DNA from: Eutypa lata | Lineage: Eukaryota > Ascomycota > Sordariomycetes > Xylariales > Diatrypaceae | Assembly (NCBI GenBank): GCA_022661535.1 | Contig: JAKULF010000005.1 | Coordinates: 1,984,001 to 2,048,000, forward strand | Length of the DNA stretch: 64,000 bases | Direction of reading: 5' to 3' | In this document: positions 49,214 to 61,844 of the stretch, piece by piece | Layout: each line of letters opens with the position of its first letter | Numbering within the stretch: position 1 is the stretch's first letter | The notes under the pieces: model-generated | What the model saw: only the letters and a program-made list of their open reading frames with translations | What the model was told of the DNA's origin: nothing | Databases searched by the model: none | Position numbers and translations under genes: made by a program

Positions 49214-50267
49214 ACAATTACTCTACTAAGAACTTAAGCTATATGGATACTTCATGATCACAACAACGGGCGTTGCCACGAAACTCTGAGATTGTATTTA
49301 TGGACGGAAGTTTAGGCAAATATAGCTACTTTACAAACCAAGTCAAGAGATGATAGCCATTGCCGGAACAAGGCTATATAACTGACACAAAATATGCTCG
49401 GCCCTGGAAAAAAGTGCAGGCAAAGTTATATGGATGAATACATTAGCACGTGAAAGTTGCTCTCATATACATCAGGGGTAGCATCAAAACATTCCACTAT
49501 CTTATATTACTCGATATTGATAAGTCCATACACACAAATCGAAAGTAGTGCTTCACTTGCTTTGCCTACGAACCACCGGAATATCATCTCCTTTGCGTAG
49601 TACGAAATACATTTTCAAGCGAGTCTCATTCAACTTTCAATTCCGAAGTCACTTCATACATATTAGTAGCTAAGCGGGACTTCTGCTCGGAAAGGGGGTG
49701 GGGCAGCAGTTCGCCAACCCACTTTTATCTGGAAATACCGTGATCAGGGGCTAAAATTTGAGTGCTTCAAATACTCTATATGCGGTATACCGTAGTTGAA
49801 TCGTCGAATCTCACTACATTTATTCAATGGAGAACGTGGGAAGCCTTGATATATTGGCCGCGTCTACAATTACCACACCTAAGAACACCGATATCGTCTC
49901 GAGCGTCCACGTAGCCAGAGACTGGTTGTGAATTGTGGAATACCCATTTCTACAATGTGCACAATGTTAAGATCAGGTATAGATTTAATGATTCATGCGC
50001 GCGTCGAATCCCTTTAATATAGTATAGCCTTTATCCAAGGCAGATGCAGACGCCCTCATTGGCTTTACCAATGCGATGATAAACGTAGTCTTCATGAGCG
50101 GAAACGAATCACCGTTCTGTCTTTCTTCTACGAGCAGTCGATCTCACATTGTCCACACTTTCATCAGGCAATCTTTAATGACGGAGAAAGTCTTCAGCTT
50201 GAACTGCTTCTCCGAGGATTGTAGTTGGTGCGCGATATACGAACGTTCGTTTTGCAAAGTAAGCTCT
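49214..50267. other. Intergenic, nothing recognised
   Basis: About 1 kb of AT-rich DNA with no coding signal that I could support. Confidence 0.45.
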
Positions 50268-50872
50268 TTACCTATTATTGATACATGCCATGAAAGAGCA
50301 TTCATCAGTATTGAGGTAGAAGACAATAGCTGTATGAGCTCAACAGCCCATAAAAAGTAGGTTACCCATGCGCGTATCGGCCTCATCTATCAGAAGTGTG
50401 CGATCGTTAGGACCTTGGATTCGACGTTGAAGAGTGCACTGTTTTCTATATATGGTCTTAGCAATCCGGTATAGCTCGGAAACGATTACCGTCTCACTCC
50501 AATCCCATGGACGTGTGAAGCTATCCAAACGGTGATAATTGGAGTTGTTCACAAATGCTGGATCTGATGTGGGAGTCTCTCACGAGGCTCGACTGCTTGG
50601 GGCAGGAGAAGCGCAAAGCTTGGGAACCAGTCCAGTCTACCACCCCAACTAGCGATATCCGCATCCGTGACGGTAGTATCTCCAGCGATTATTCTTGCGA
50701 TGGGACTGGGGTACTCAAAGCGGCTTACGTCGTCGGTTTGTGAGTCTTCTTGCAGTGATATAGGGGGATCCGCCGTAATCCGCCCTAGGAAAAATGTCGA
50801 TAGAGTAGGCGTCCTGAGGGAAGTAGATCTGATTATATCATTGTATAAGAATAAAATTAAAAGGAAATGCAT
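50268..50872 (-). CDS. Doubtful small secreted protein gene
   Basis: A tentative model with exons 50641-50872, 50366-50578 and 50268-50329 gives 168 residues. The start MHFLLILFLYNDIIRSTS could be a signal peptide. The middle exon, running from ETPTSDPAFVNNSN to WDWSETVIVSELYRIAKTIYR, has protein-like composition, and the end is FYLNTDECSFMACINNR. I recognise no family. The first intron ends in a weak acceptor and the second would be only 36 bases, so this may be a pseudogene or not a gene at all. It is listed because the composition of several consecutive frames is better than chance. Confidence 0.3.
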
Positions 50873-51350
50873 GGTTTCATTTGAGTGACTGCCCTTGGCT
50901 TTATGTTAGAGATGAGTTGGGGAGAGACGAACGAAGAACTCCATATGAGTTGACCCGTTCTCCTGGGAGCCTTTACTAAGCTTCTCGTACAAGAATTCCG
51001 ATTATTACAGAAAATTATTGCATACGCTAATAGTCATATGGTATCATCCTATTAAAAGTCGACATTTATTAATCATTTAAGTAGAGCATAAGCCGTGCTT
51101 GGGAAAGCTGGATATGACGTGGCTGCTACCTAAAAGTGGCTGAGTGGCATAGCCACCCGTCAGCCCATCTATAGTTGTGTCTATAGCCTGCATCCTCCTC
51201 ATTCTACATATTTCCACCCCAACGACAATGCTGCCTTTCATCTATCGATCGTGCTTCAGCCTTGATCAAACTCTTAAACGCCTTTGTTTGTTGCGAATTA
51301 TATCGGTTATCTGATGAAGACCATGCCTGTAGGCTCTCCATCGGCATCAG
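50873..51350. other. Intergenic, Helo_like_N gene promoter side
   Basis: A 0.48 kb interval upstream of the Helo_like_N-ankyrin gene. No clear promoter box was assigned and nothing else was seen. Confidence 0.45.
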
Positions 51351-54300
51351 ATGGCTGATCCACTTTCCCTGGCTGGCCTTGCTATAGGTGTAGCCTCGCT
51401 AGGTTTGCAGGTGTGTGGTGGAATTACGACTTATCTCGACGCAGTCCAATGCAGAGAGCAAGAGATCGCTTCCGTGAGACAACAGAACGAAGTCTTGAAT
51501 AGCGCATTACAAGCTGTTGAGTCATCATTGTCTCGTCTTGAACCCAGCTATCAAATATCAACGGCCGCGGTACTAGGGTGTTTGGAATCATGCAAAACTG
51601 AATTGAATGCCCTTGAAACCATCACCACTAACCTTACTAATACTGACCGGGCCGAGGGCAGTTTGACGGGGAGAATCAAGGATAAGAGCAAGGCATTGAA
51701 GTATCCCTTCAAACGTCAAAATGTTCAGCAGTTGGAGAATAGATTACGCCAGGCCAGTTCAGTCTTACAATTAGCTTTGCAAGCCTTGGGAACGTAGGCA
51801 ATCCTCCAACTCCCTATTTCGTTGACGTTATATTAACTAGGGGGTAGAGACGTCTCGCTGTTGACCGCCGGAAAGTTAACCGCAATCGAACACAATTCAA
51901 CAAACATTTCCGCCGAGCTTCACCTTATCCAGTCCGAAGTTACTGCCATCAATCAACCTCTTTTGCAGATTCGCGATAGTCTACCTACAGTCCAGAAAGC
52001 GGTCGAGTCTCTCGGTTCACGAAATGCCATCGAGATTGAAACCCTCTCAACAAAGGTTCTTCAAGGTGTTCAAGTCTTGGGGGAAGAAGTACGAGACGTA
52101 CGAAACTCAATTGGGTTACCTTTGACATCACAACAAGAACAATTGTCCAGAATTGAAAGGCAGAATGCCGTCCAGCTAGTGCAACTCGATAAAATCGAAC
52201 GTCTTTTTAAGGAGTTGCAAGTGACCCCTAACGTGAGGGAGACCAACAAGGAACAAGAGGTACGTTACACACAATTAACTATTGTATGTAAATTTTTAAC
52301 ATTAGTTATAGATACCTGTCGAAAGGTTGATTGGCCGACTTGTTGCGAAGCCAGGAAATCTACGAGAGATATGTGATTCGTTTCGAGATCAAGAGAAAAA
52401 AACAACACGAGTCGACATATGGTGCAGCTTTCCCACCGGACCTATCGAAAAACCGAGGTACCGTTAGGCTTAAAAAGTGTACGACTGTTCGAAAGAGCAA
52501 CTATAAGTGCCATTGTCGTCCCATTCGATCACTGAAAAAGAGAACCATCCTCTGGGAATCGTTGGACATATTTTGCGAGACTTTGTCAAAACGACATTTG
52601 CCAGGATGTCCTTTGTACTCTGCCGTAACAACCAACCAGCGTCTAATTCGTCTAAGATATGCCGGACTGTCAAGGCTTCTGAGTTCAGCTATTGGCCTGA
52701 CGTTTACCTTGTTCTCTGGTGCAGGCGCTTACAGTTTGAGTCCTACTTTTACTTACTACCCCACTGTAGACGAAAGCACTGCGCCCGCATTTCGTATTCT
52801 AAACGTAGTGACAGAATTATTTGATCTCATAGATGATTGGGGTGTGGAAGTAGGAGACTGGACCTCCGGACCTCAATGGGAGAACTTCATAATGTCTGGC
52901 TTAGCCAGAATCGTAAAATTGTTCCAAGACCGGAAGGCTTCTCCTCTAGCGGTTAGTTCAGAGAATAAAACTTTGAATCATTACGTAGCTTCCCTGGTAA
53001 GTCAAATGTATCGCATTCATCTACTTCCAACTACTTATACTTGGGCGCTGACACTCAAAACTTCTAGGTAGCCGCGGCATCATACCATCAAGAAAACGAG
53101 GCACCCGCATACCCTTTACTTGAAGTTTTACAAACTTTAATTGGCCTTGACGTCCCAGCAATTAGTTATGACATACGTGGCAAGTAAGCATTCAGTCATT
53201 GCCATTGATCTGAGAATGAAGCTAAAGTCTACTATAGCACGCCAGTTCTTTATTTGACAAATGACAAGCTATCTGTCATATCGACAGATGAAGACTACTC
53301 GTTAGACGCTGCTGATATCATACTACAATCAACAAGCGAGGTTTTTCCAGTGTCATGCGAAGTTTTTACCAGTATTCACGATGTAGAATGGTATAACTTA
53401 TTCGATTTCATAAATTCCTTTAATAAATCCCAGCGTATAGCAGAAGGTATGTACTTATCTTAGCTCAATAACTTTGGACGTTATTGAAAACTGATCCTCA
53501 TATAGCATACGGGTGTGGCCCTTTAAGCCTGGCTGTTTTAGCCAACGACACGGATCAGGTGAAACATTTCCTAGAATACCAACCTACCGCGTTGAATGAA
53601 CGCAATGAACTTGGCCAAAGCCCGCTTCATCTTGCCGGAGATAAGCCCCTTTGTCTCCAGCTCCTCGTTGAAGCTGCAACCCCTGTGCAAATAAACCAGG
53701 TTGACAATTACGGCTGGTCTGCATTAGATACCGCTATGATTGTTAGCTCCAATCTATGTAATAACAATCTAGAATATGGAAGATGTTCCAGATGTAACTG
53801 TGCTGACAGTGTAGCGATCCTCCTCAAATCCGACTGTGCTATTCTGATGCCCCATTATGGACTGCAATATATCCTACGTGCTTCAACTACACGGTGTCAG
53901 AGCAGGTATATATCTCACCTAAAAGATCGCCGAACGAGACTCAAACAGCTTGCATTAAACAATCTACCCTTTTCGGACATAAAGGCCTTGAGGCTTGATA
54001 GTAAGGAAATCCTTGATGTTTATGCGCCTCAAACCGTCAACATGCTACATCAACACAATGTCGAAATCCCCGACGCTCTTTCTATTGTCAGAGATGGATG
54101 TCCGGGTGACTTTCAGCCAGTCTACCGAGCCCTTTGGGATTATCGCCACGCAAATAAGTTTTTCGACATGGGTTTTTGCGAAGTAGACGACGCAGGAGGT
54201 GATAGGCTTCCTCCCTTGGCCTGCTACGGGATCGGGGCCTGGCACAGTGTCAACTATCTTAGCTGGCTCGTTGATCATGGTGCTAATATATTCCGGCCTT

Positions 54301-55097
54301 TAGATAGGGTGAAATCACCTTATCTCGGAAAAGGTGCATCTAGCGCCCACTATGCCTTCTGCAAAATCGGCGAACTGCTTCATCCAAGAATTAACCACAG
54401 TCCACACGATCTACGTTCGATACACGCACTAAATGCAATAGTTCTACCATCCTCGCTTGCCGACTATTGTCAGTGCAGATGTACACTTGGAGGCTGCACC
54501 CCATTCATTAACATGCTGAGGACAATGCTAAGATATCGACATAATCAACATGATTCTGATATGATCTATATATTCTCTACGTATCTCAACCGTTTCTGGT
54601 CAGATTTGAACTTCCAACATTATACTTCCGCTGTCCGATACTTGACATTCTCAGCGCTAGAGATTGTTCATACATGTTGTATTCAGGGGCTGTATGGTGG
54701 ATGTATAAATCGAACAAACGAGGAAATCAATGAAATTCGCGAAGAGGAAGCCCCTATGCTAGATCTACTCGAAGAACTACTTGAAGAATTCCAGTCTCGG
54801 GTAGACGTGCTATCAGCACAAGTATCGAACGGACCCCATGACTTCATCGCGTTCCTAGAGGGCTATTGGTCACATCGAATGATGGAGGTAATAGAAGACA
54901 TCGATGGAGATGATGTTTGTGAAGAAGAGCGACGGGCTGCTGAAGAGATTGGTGTTACCTGGAAAAAGGAATCGACTTCGGACTCAACAAATTCCGAAAA
55001 CCCATACGATATCACCATGCCTGAACACTGGTTCTACAAATTGGACCAGATTGCGAGCGAACCAACTGCCAATCATTCCCTGCCATTAAGGAATTGA
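51351..55097 (+). CDS. Helo_like_N-ankyrin protein without NTPase domain
   Basis: The N-terminus (MADPLSLAGLAIGVASLGLQVCGGITTYLDA) is the fungal N-terminal domain of STAND proteins (Helo_like_N type), about residues 1-150. It is followed by long helical segments that look like a coiled coil. My model has seven exons (51351-51793, 51848-52259, 52312-52410, 52478-52996, 53068-53183, 53238-53446, 53506-55097) and 1129 residues. A Cys-containing middle part (NYKCHCRP, then HLPGCPL) and a hydrophobic stretch follow. Ankyrin-like repeats occur in the last exon (NELGQSPLHLAGDKPLCLQLLVEA, NYGWSALDTA). No Walker motifs are seen, so it is not a complete NLR. The intron at 52411-52477 is the least certain. 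It probably belongs to the non-self recognition repertoire. Confidence 0.8.
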
Positions 55098-56603
55098 TGG
55101 TTTGCAGCCCTTGATCATCTTCAAGGCAATTTCCTTCTTCAGGGCCGATATGGATAAGAGTGGTTGGTTGATGTGGAGAAACTCGGTGCATACTGGGGAT
55201 TGGAGAGGACAGCTATACGAAAGAGACACGAGCTGAGATGAAAACCCATTAGGAAGTTGCGTGGGAAAATTAGATGACTACGTATTGATGGTGGGACGAA
55301 TTGAAGAAGGCGTGATGGTGACTCTACCCGAGCTATATATAAACGCTATACTTGGAGGATCTCCTTATCTATTATATGAAAGATTTCAAAAGATAACAGC
55401 CCTTCCTTAATATTAGAATCCTTATAGAAAATATGAAAAACGAATACAGGAACAACATAGAGAGATTCGCTTGAACAGAACTGTATATTGGTAAATCGAG
55501 CTCCCACCACATCGGACGTTTGGGAAAGGGATCACTTCAGCGTGATATGGCACCACTCAGCTGAGGGGCAGTTACTATATCGGATATATCTGCACAATGT
55601 CTACCTCCTCAATGTGTGAGGACTCGTGAGGTCGCAATACTAGGATAGTTAAACAAGCTTTGTCTATCCCGGGGGATAATCCGCATGGTTCAGTAGCCGC
55701 TGTCAAGTATACCATGACCTGGAAGCGGTAAAGAATCCGAGATGCGGAGTAGAGAGGTATTGTTGTCTTGATGGTCTCCAAAGGATTTTATTAGCCTCCT
55801 TTTATTCCAAAGGCCGATACACCGGAACGACCTAGCGCTCAAAAACCACGACAACCCGGGGCCCACAAATGCCGATCACTAATACGGCATTTAGAGCGGC
55901 ACTTACGACAACAGGCCGACCTGATCCCGTCAGTCCAGCGTTGAGAAGATATTCTTGTGTAGTGCTACCAATTCTTCTCGGACAGATCTTGAAATTCTAA
56001 GTCATCCGGCTTGGATAATATACTTATATATGAGGTGTATGAATGGCCTATGGCAATTATCTCCAAGGAAGCTCCTTGGAATTATAAACGTTGTCGATAT
56101 TTAGTTACCGAAGAAATCAATGATCTACACCCAGAAACTCCACAAATTCCCCAACTCTAGCTCACCCCAGCTTCTTACCCCAGCTGGGGAAATAAGCCTT
56201 GGCAAGCCAACATAGGAAATGAGTGGTCTGGAGAATGGACCCATCTGACGACAGACCGCACCACACATCAATCCATCCCACCCGTGAACCTGGACTTGGC
56301 TGCCCTGTTCGATCGTTGACCCATATTACTAGATGCGATCCAGTCTGATTGCCGAACAGCTGCGGCACAATACGTGTATATCTCTGAGGACTATTCCTAC
56401 TTCGTAGTCAAGCCGACGAGCGGCCGGGGTGAACATAAGCCGAAACTTCAGGATCGGCCTCCATTCCTTCTCCAAGTTCGGGATTATGGAATCCGGGGGG
56501 ACAAGGGTTGTCGAGACTATAAAGGCTGGTCATCACGCGCTACGCGCCCTCGCCTGTTTCAAGAGGGAGAAGAGGAGACCGGATCTGTCTTCTCACCAGC
56601 AAG
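55098..56603. other. Intergenic before the MFS gene
   Basis: A 1.5 kb gap. Two overlapping short frames at 56374-56695 run into the MFS gene in other phases and are shadows. Elsewhere there is no coding support or repeat. Confidence 0.45.
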
Positions 56604-58588
56604 ATGCCTCACATCAATATCTTCGGCCGCGGCTTCAAGCTGCGCGCCGCCATAACCATTGCGTGCCAGATGGCCTTCATTTTATTCGGCTATGACCAGG
56701 GTGTCTTTAGTGGAATTGTCGGCAACGAAAACTTTCTCGATACCTTTGGACATCCGAGCCCCTCGCTAGAGGGTATAATCGTGAGCATCTATAACCTCGG
56801 GTGTTTCTCGGGATGTATCCTCTCGTTCATTTTCTGTGAGAAAACGGGGCGGAGGTTGGCGATGTGGATCGCCATGATTTTCATCATTGTAAGACTTCTC
56901 CCTAGATACCCATATAATTGGACTTTCTCTTACTGGATGTATCCCTTTAGATTGGTGCAATCCTCCAGACGACCGCCTCTACCGTCCCGCATATGATGAT
57001 AGCTCGCTTCGTTTGCGGTATTGGCACGGGTATCGAAACGTCGACCGTTCCTATGTATCAATCAGAGTTATGTGAGGCCGAAAGAAGAGGAAGGCTCGTA
57101 GCATCAGAGCCACTCTTTGTAGGACTGGGCATTGAGATAGCTTATTGGTTTGACTATGGCATGAGCTTCACGGAAGGTTCCATTGCGTGGAGGCTTCCTA
57201 TTGCGTGTCAGATGATTTTTGCTATTGTAAGTTGCTCTAGTCTCGGGAAAGCAGGCGAGATATTGGCTAATACGAATGTACAGTTTGTGATCTTGCTGGT
57301 CTTCGGCCTCCCCGAGTCGCCCAGATATTTATACAAGCATGGTCGTCATGAAGAAGCAATGGAAATACTTTGTCAGGTCTACGACGCTACCCCTGATCAT
57401 CCAAAAATTGCGAAAGAACATCAAGAGATCCTAGACGCCCTCAAGATCGAGCAAGAAAATGGCGAATATAAGTGGACAGAACTGTTCAAGAAAGACGAGA
57501 TCCAGACCGGCCGAAGAGTTTTCCTCGCTTACGGCATGCAGTTCATGAATCAGATGGGCGGCATTAATCTTGTTGTGTAAGTCTCCTAGCAGATATTTGA
57601 AGAGAGCGGTAAAACTCATATTTCTGCAGGTATTATATCACATCTGTTTTACAGATCAACGTGGGTCTAGACCGGAATATGTCCTTGCTACTTGGTGGTA
57701 TCATCAATGCCATGTTCTTCATTGGATCTCTATTCCCAACATTCTTCCTCGACAAATATGGGAGACGTAACCCGATGATGTGGGGTTCGTTGGGCCTAGG
57801 CATCTCCATGATGATGATCTCAATTCTCCTCAGCTTCCAAGGCCGAGGGGGCGATGTTGCTCAATCTACTTCCAAAGGCAGTGTGGCCTTCTTCTTTACG
57901 GTATGGAATCCCCGCACCTCAGTCAACGAACTACGTACCTAACCTTCTCGTAGTATATGCTTATCTTCGGCATGACCGCCAACTGTATACCATGGTAAGT
58001 ATTAAAGACTACTTTGGTTCACCTCAAGACACTCTTGAATATTGCTGACACGATTATCAGGGTCTACGTGCCCGAAATTTTACCCTTACATGTCCGAGCC
58101 AAGGGAACGGCCGTAGGAATATCCTCCAACTGGTTATGGAACTTTTTCGTAAGTCGCACGTCGTATTTGAAGCACCTCCGAACGTTCCAAAATTACACCT
58201 GTTATACACTATAATTTCCTGTGAGACCAACGATTACTAACCCAATGTCTCTTAGGTCGTCATGATCACGCCGACTCTCTTAAATAGCCTGGCTTGGAAG
58301 GGCTATCTAATCTTCATGGTGCTCAACTTTGCTTTCGTACCGCTAGTTTTCTTCTGCTACCCGGAGACGACCAACCTATCGCTCGAAGAGATCGATGGTT
58401 TGTTCCTGGAGCCGCACGCCGTCAAGACGAGTCTTCAAGTCGCTAAACACGGTTGGAGCGAGGAAAGTGGATGGGCGAAGCGTCGGGCGCTCGCACATAA
58501 GGGAGATCAGAAGGCAGAAGTGACTACGCATGGGCATAAAGATGGGGTCATATCTGAGAAGTCCGACGTACAGCATGTGGGAGAATGA
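56604..58588 (+). CDS. MFS sugar transporter
   Basis: This is a major facilitator superfamily sugar porter with about 12 transmembrane helices, importing hexose-type sugars or related compounds by proton symport. Seven exons (56604-56888, 56951-57226, 57284-57576, 57630-57900, 57954-57994, 58061-58148, 58256-58588) encode 528 residues. Visible signatures are FGYDQGVFSGIV in TM1, EKTGRRLAMW in the TM2-3 loop, GLPESPRYLYKHGR before the central loop, DKYGRRNPMMWG, VPEILPLHVRAKGTAVG and the final PETTNLSLEEID. These are the standard sugar porter motifs. Small introns of about 50-110 bp interrupt it, all restored in frame. The substrate (glucose, quinate, disaccharide or other) cannot be deduced. 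Confidence 0.95.
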
Positions 58589-59326
58589 AGAATTTGTAAG
58601 ACACACAGTTATCCATTGAGGTAAGTAAAGTAAGCTATCTACCTAAGTAGATAGATAATTATAATATCATCGATTGAGAACTACAATTCAAACAACTATC
58701 ACCATTGCTTTTATCGGCTGATTATTAGTGAACGTAAGACATGTGCTTTGATGAAATAGTCTAGGGCGCAGATAGAGCTACGGCGACCCCACCATTGTAT
58801 TACTGAGTATTGTACGTATAAGGGTCGAAATTCGCTAGCATCCTTTTACAAGAAGCGAGAATATATCAAAGTATTTCATTATTAAATATTGCTGGCGTAC
58901 GGGAATGATCTCAACCTGAAATATACTTACATAAGGCATTAACTAGTTACATACTGCGAAAACAGTGGCGCAATGAATATGGCACAAGCCCAGCAAGCCG
59001 GGCCCCTCTCTCCCACATCCCGGGAAATCGGCACCGAAGTGGAGACACTTACGACGCTCATCAGGCCAAGAGAGATTATCTTATCGATCTCTCCCAAAGT
59101 TGATTCCTCTTGATCTACAACAGCCCGAACACGGCCCAGGTTTCGAGGGATATTCATATTAGATGTTCTGTATTTAATATTCAGCTTCAGCAATTTGGAC
59201 TCTGTAAAGAAACCAAATCAAGGGTGGTAACTTGAGTATTGAGCTATTCAGTTACCCAGTCCTCTACCACAAGCGCCCAACGCCCATAAAGCACCGATCC
59301 GAGTTCCCTGGTCAAGAACATTGGGC
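58589..59326. other. Intergenic, nothing recognised
   Basis: A 0.74 kb stretch between the MFS gene and the Gly/Pro-tract gene. It should contain the promoter of the latter. Antisense frames at 58939-59193 show no features. Confidence 0.45.
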
Positions 59327-60964
59327 ATGGCCGCACAACTATGGTTCGCCGGCCTGCTCGCTGCAGTGTCGGCAACACCTGCCGTAGCGGAACCGGCTAC
59401 CGAAAGCTTCGGACCAAGCGACATAGCTGCTCGTCTCCGTGGCCCTGAGATATTCAACTCCGTGCATCATGCCATGAGGCAGTGGGGATCCTCGCTGCAC
59501 CACAACGGGATGTCCTACTATCTCGCCACGGTTCCCGAAGGGGTGCTCCTCCACCACGGTAACAACAGCCCCGACTCCCCAACCGATCCGGATTGGCTAG
59601 CATACGAAATCGAGCACGCCGAGAACTTTGCACACGGTAGGCGACCTGGTGGCGGCGGTGGTGGTGGCCCACCGCCACCGCCTCGCTCCGGGGGTGTCGG
59701 ACCGGGATCATGGTGGCCTGAACCGCAGGCTGTCATTGGTGGCCCCCCTCCGGATGAGCCCGAGCCACTCGATGATGGTGTGATATCTTATGGGTACCTC
59801 CATACATACAAGACAACACGGCCGCTGCAATTCCTATACATTGATGGTATGGGCGGTGGCAAAACCTCGATGGGGACTCTAGACTCGCAAGATTACTTAC
59901 TCAGGGGTCTAAACTCGTCGACCTCCCCGCGGCAGGATATGAAACCCAAGGGCGGGGCACGGGCAAAGGGTGGGCCCATGGATGAAAAACAGCGCGCTGC
60001 TGACCTCTGCGAGTTATCCAAAGAGTGGGAGCTGCAGGGCGTCATTCGCATGGAGGCCGGGTTCGAGATAATCAAGTGCGATTTTTCTGACGGGCTGGAA
60101 GAGGTCCAGGCCTTCCGGCGCCCTAACGAAGAGCAAAGAGGCCCTGGCGGTGGTCGTCCTGGCGGCGGCATGACCAATGTGGAGTATATGCGTGGCGTCG
60201 CGGAGCGCTACCAGGGTATCGGCGCGTCGAGGACATTCATCGATTACTCCTCGATGGTCTCGGCATTCTTCTACCCTGTCAACCTCTCGAATCCGGATCC
60301 GAAGCGTCCCGATCTGCCGCGTTTATCCTCGGTGAATAGCACCGACCTCGTTCTCATCAAGAAGGACCTTGGCGATATCGTCGCTAACCGACGCGGGCAC
60401 CCTCTACCCCACGTTGACTGGCAAGGGGTGTCGGACCTAATTGTTGGGCGTTATGCAGACAGGATCCAATACATGGCAAAAGATGTTAACTCGGCCGACA
60501 AGATGAACCAAATGGTCAGCTTCCTATTGACATTATTCATTGACTACTCCGAAGACGAACCTGATAAGCCAGCTGCTGTGCAACGCTGCAGCGACTTCTA
60601 CCTGGCCCCTGTGCGTCCTGTGACGGAGGCGGACCGGCTCGTCAAGGCCGCTTTCGAGGTCGTCACACATCAGATCTGCAACTCGTTATTTATCGTTCGT
60701 GACCAGCTCGTCCAAAGCACATCGGCATTGGAAGGCGCGAAATCTACAATGCGAGACCTAATGGACTTCCTGCAATGGACCCGCTTCAAGCGCTGTCCCC
60801 CTTGCGCCCTCAGCGAGGTCTGCATGATTCCGATGTGGCCTATGGGCACCGTCGAGGAGTACAATTCTCCTCGTTGCACCAACGGGTCGGATGCTAGAGA
60901 CGGTGAATCCTACTGGGGACATGGTCCGGGTGGGGGCAGGGGGAAGCCACCTCCTAGATTTTGA
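59327..60964 (+). CDS. Conserved secreted protein with Gly/Pro tract, function unknown
   Basis: This intronless gene encodes 545 residues. The ATG is at 59327 (MAAQLWFAGLLAAVSATPAVAE), a signal peptide. A Gly run then Pro run (about residues 107-120, reading GGGGGGG-PPPPP) makes a flexible linker. The remaining sequence matches a widespread uncharacterised ascomycete family by its pattern: IFNSVHHAMRQWGSSLHHNGMS, VPEGVLLHHG, WLAYEIEHAE, YLHTYKTTRPLQFLYIDGM and LDSQDYLL. Cys residues in the C-terminal third (RFKRCPPCALSEVCM) suggest disulfides. Function and substrate are unknown, but its size and conserved His, Asp and Glu blocks could suit an enzyme. GC content is higher than that of its flanks. 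Confidence 0.8.
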   Translation: MAAQLWFAGLLAAVSATPAVAEPATESFGPSDIAARLRGPEIFNSVHHAMRQWGSSLHHNGMSYYLATVPEGVLLHHGNNSPDSPTDPDWLAYEIEHAENFAHGRRPGGGGGGGPPPPPRSGGVGPGSWWPEPQAVIGGPPPDEPEPLDDGVISYGYLHTYKTTRPLQFLYIDGMGGGKTSMGTLDSQDYLLRGLNSSTSPRQDMKPKGGARAKGGPMDEKQRAADLCELSKEWELQGVIRMEAGFEIIKCDFSDGLEEVQAFRRPNEEQRGPGGGRPGGGMTNVEYMRGVAERYQGIGASRTFIDYSSMVSAFFYPVNLSNPDPKRPDLPRLSSVNSTDLVLIKKDLGDIVANRRGHPLPHVDWQGVSDLIVGRYADRIQYMAKDVNSADKMNQMVSFLLTLFIDYSEDEPDKPAAVQRCSDFYLAPVRPVTEADRLVKAAFEVVTHQICNSLFIVRDQLVQSTSALEGAKSTMRDLMDFLQWTRFKRCPPCALSEVCMIPMWPMGTVEEYNSPRCTNGSDARDGESYWGHGPGGGRGKPPPRF

Positions 60965-61844
60965 GGCTTGAATGGGTTTCCATGAACGTTTCTTTTCATT
61001 TCTGTTCTTCTTTTCTCTCTTCAAAATGCCATGGATGTTTGCACTAGCGAGGGAATGAGCACCTCAACTTTAAGTACCTAGGTTTCCCTTTCGAATTTTG
61101 ATACCCTCAATTAGATCTTACAACATATGGTGGGTTTTATTTTATTCTCCTTAATAGAGTGCTGGAATTTGGATTATGGCTCCAAGGTTATTGAGATGTT
61201 TCGAAGGATGTATTTTGAAAAGGGTTTAGAAGTATACCAGATCTATCCAGCTAATGGGACGGTTGCAAAGTTTCTGCTGCCCCTTCCAATTCATCAAGGG
61301 GTGACTGCATTGGTACTTATATCTCTCTCCAAGCTGAACTCCATCATAGTTGAACTTCTTAGACTACATTTGCTAGGACGCATTTGCCATCATGCTTTGA
61401 CTAGAAGCAGCATCCCTCGCATAATCCATGAAAACTCATCCTGTTTCATACTCGCAATTTGAAAATTAACCATGACCCAATCATCCGATTACCAGTCACC
61501 ATCATTGCCCTCGTGGTCTTTCCCACGCGCCCTCGAATCGGTTTGGTTCCTTCACCCCTCATATCTCATAAACCTTTTCTTAATGATAGATGCCTAGCTG
61601 CTGTATGGTTTAATATACAATGCAGCGTCTATAGGTAAATCAATGGCGGTATAGTTTTTTCCTCTAAAATAGCTATTGCAAGGAAAGGGAAAGCAACAGA
61701 CAGGGAAATACCAGGGTAAAGCTACTTAAACGTCAAATTCGGAATTATGCCGGGGGGCAAAAAGGAAACAGAAAAGGACACGTGAACCTCATATTATGCC
61801 CTTATCACCTAGGGATATATGAAACCCCCGGCACTATGTATATG
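60965..61844. other. Convergent 3' intergenic region
   Basis: This separates the 3' ends of the plus-strand secreted-protein gene and the minus-strand rhodopsin-fold gene. The open frame 61127-61462 has no features and is not called. No repeat was seen. Confidence 0.45.
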
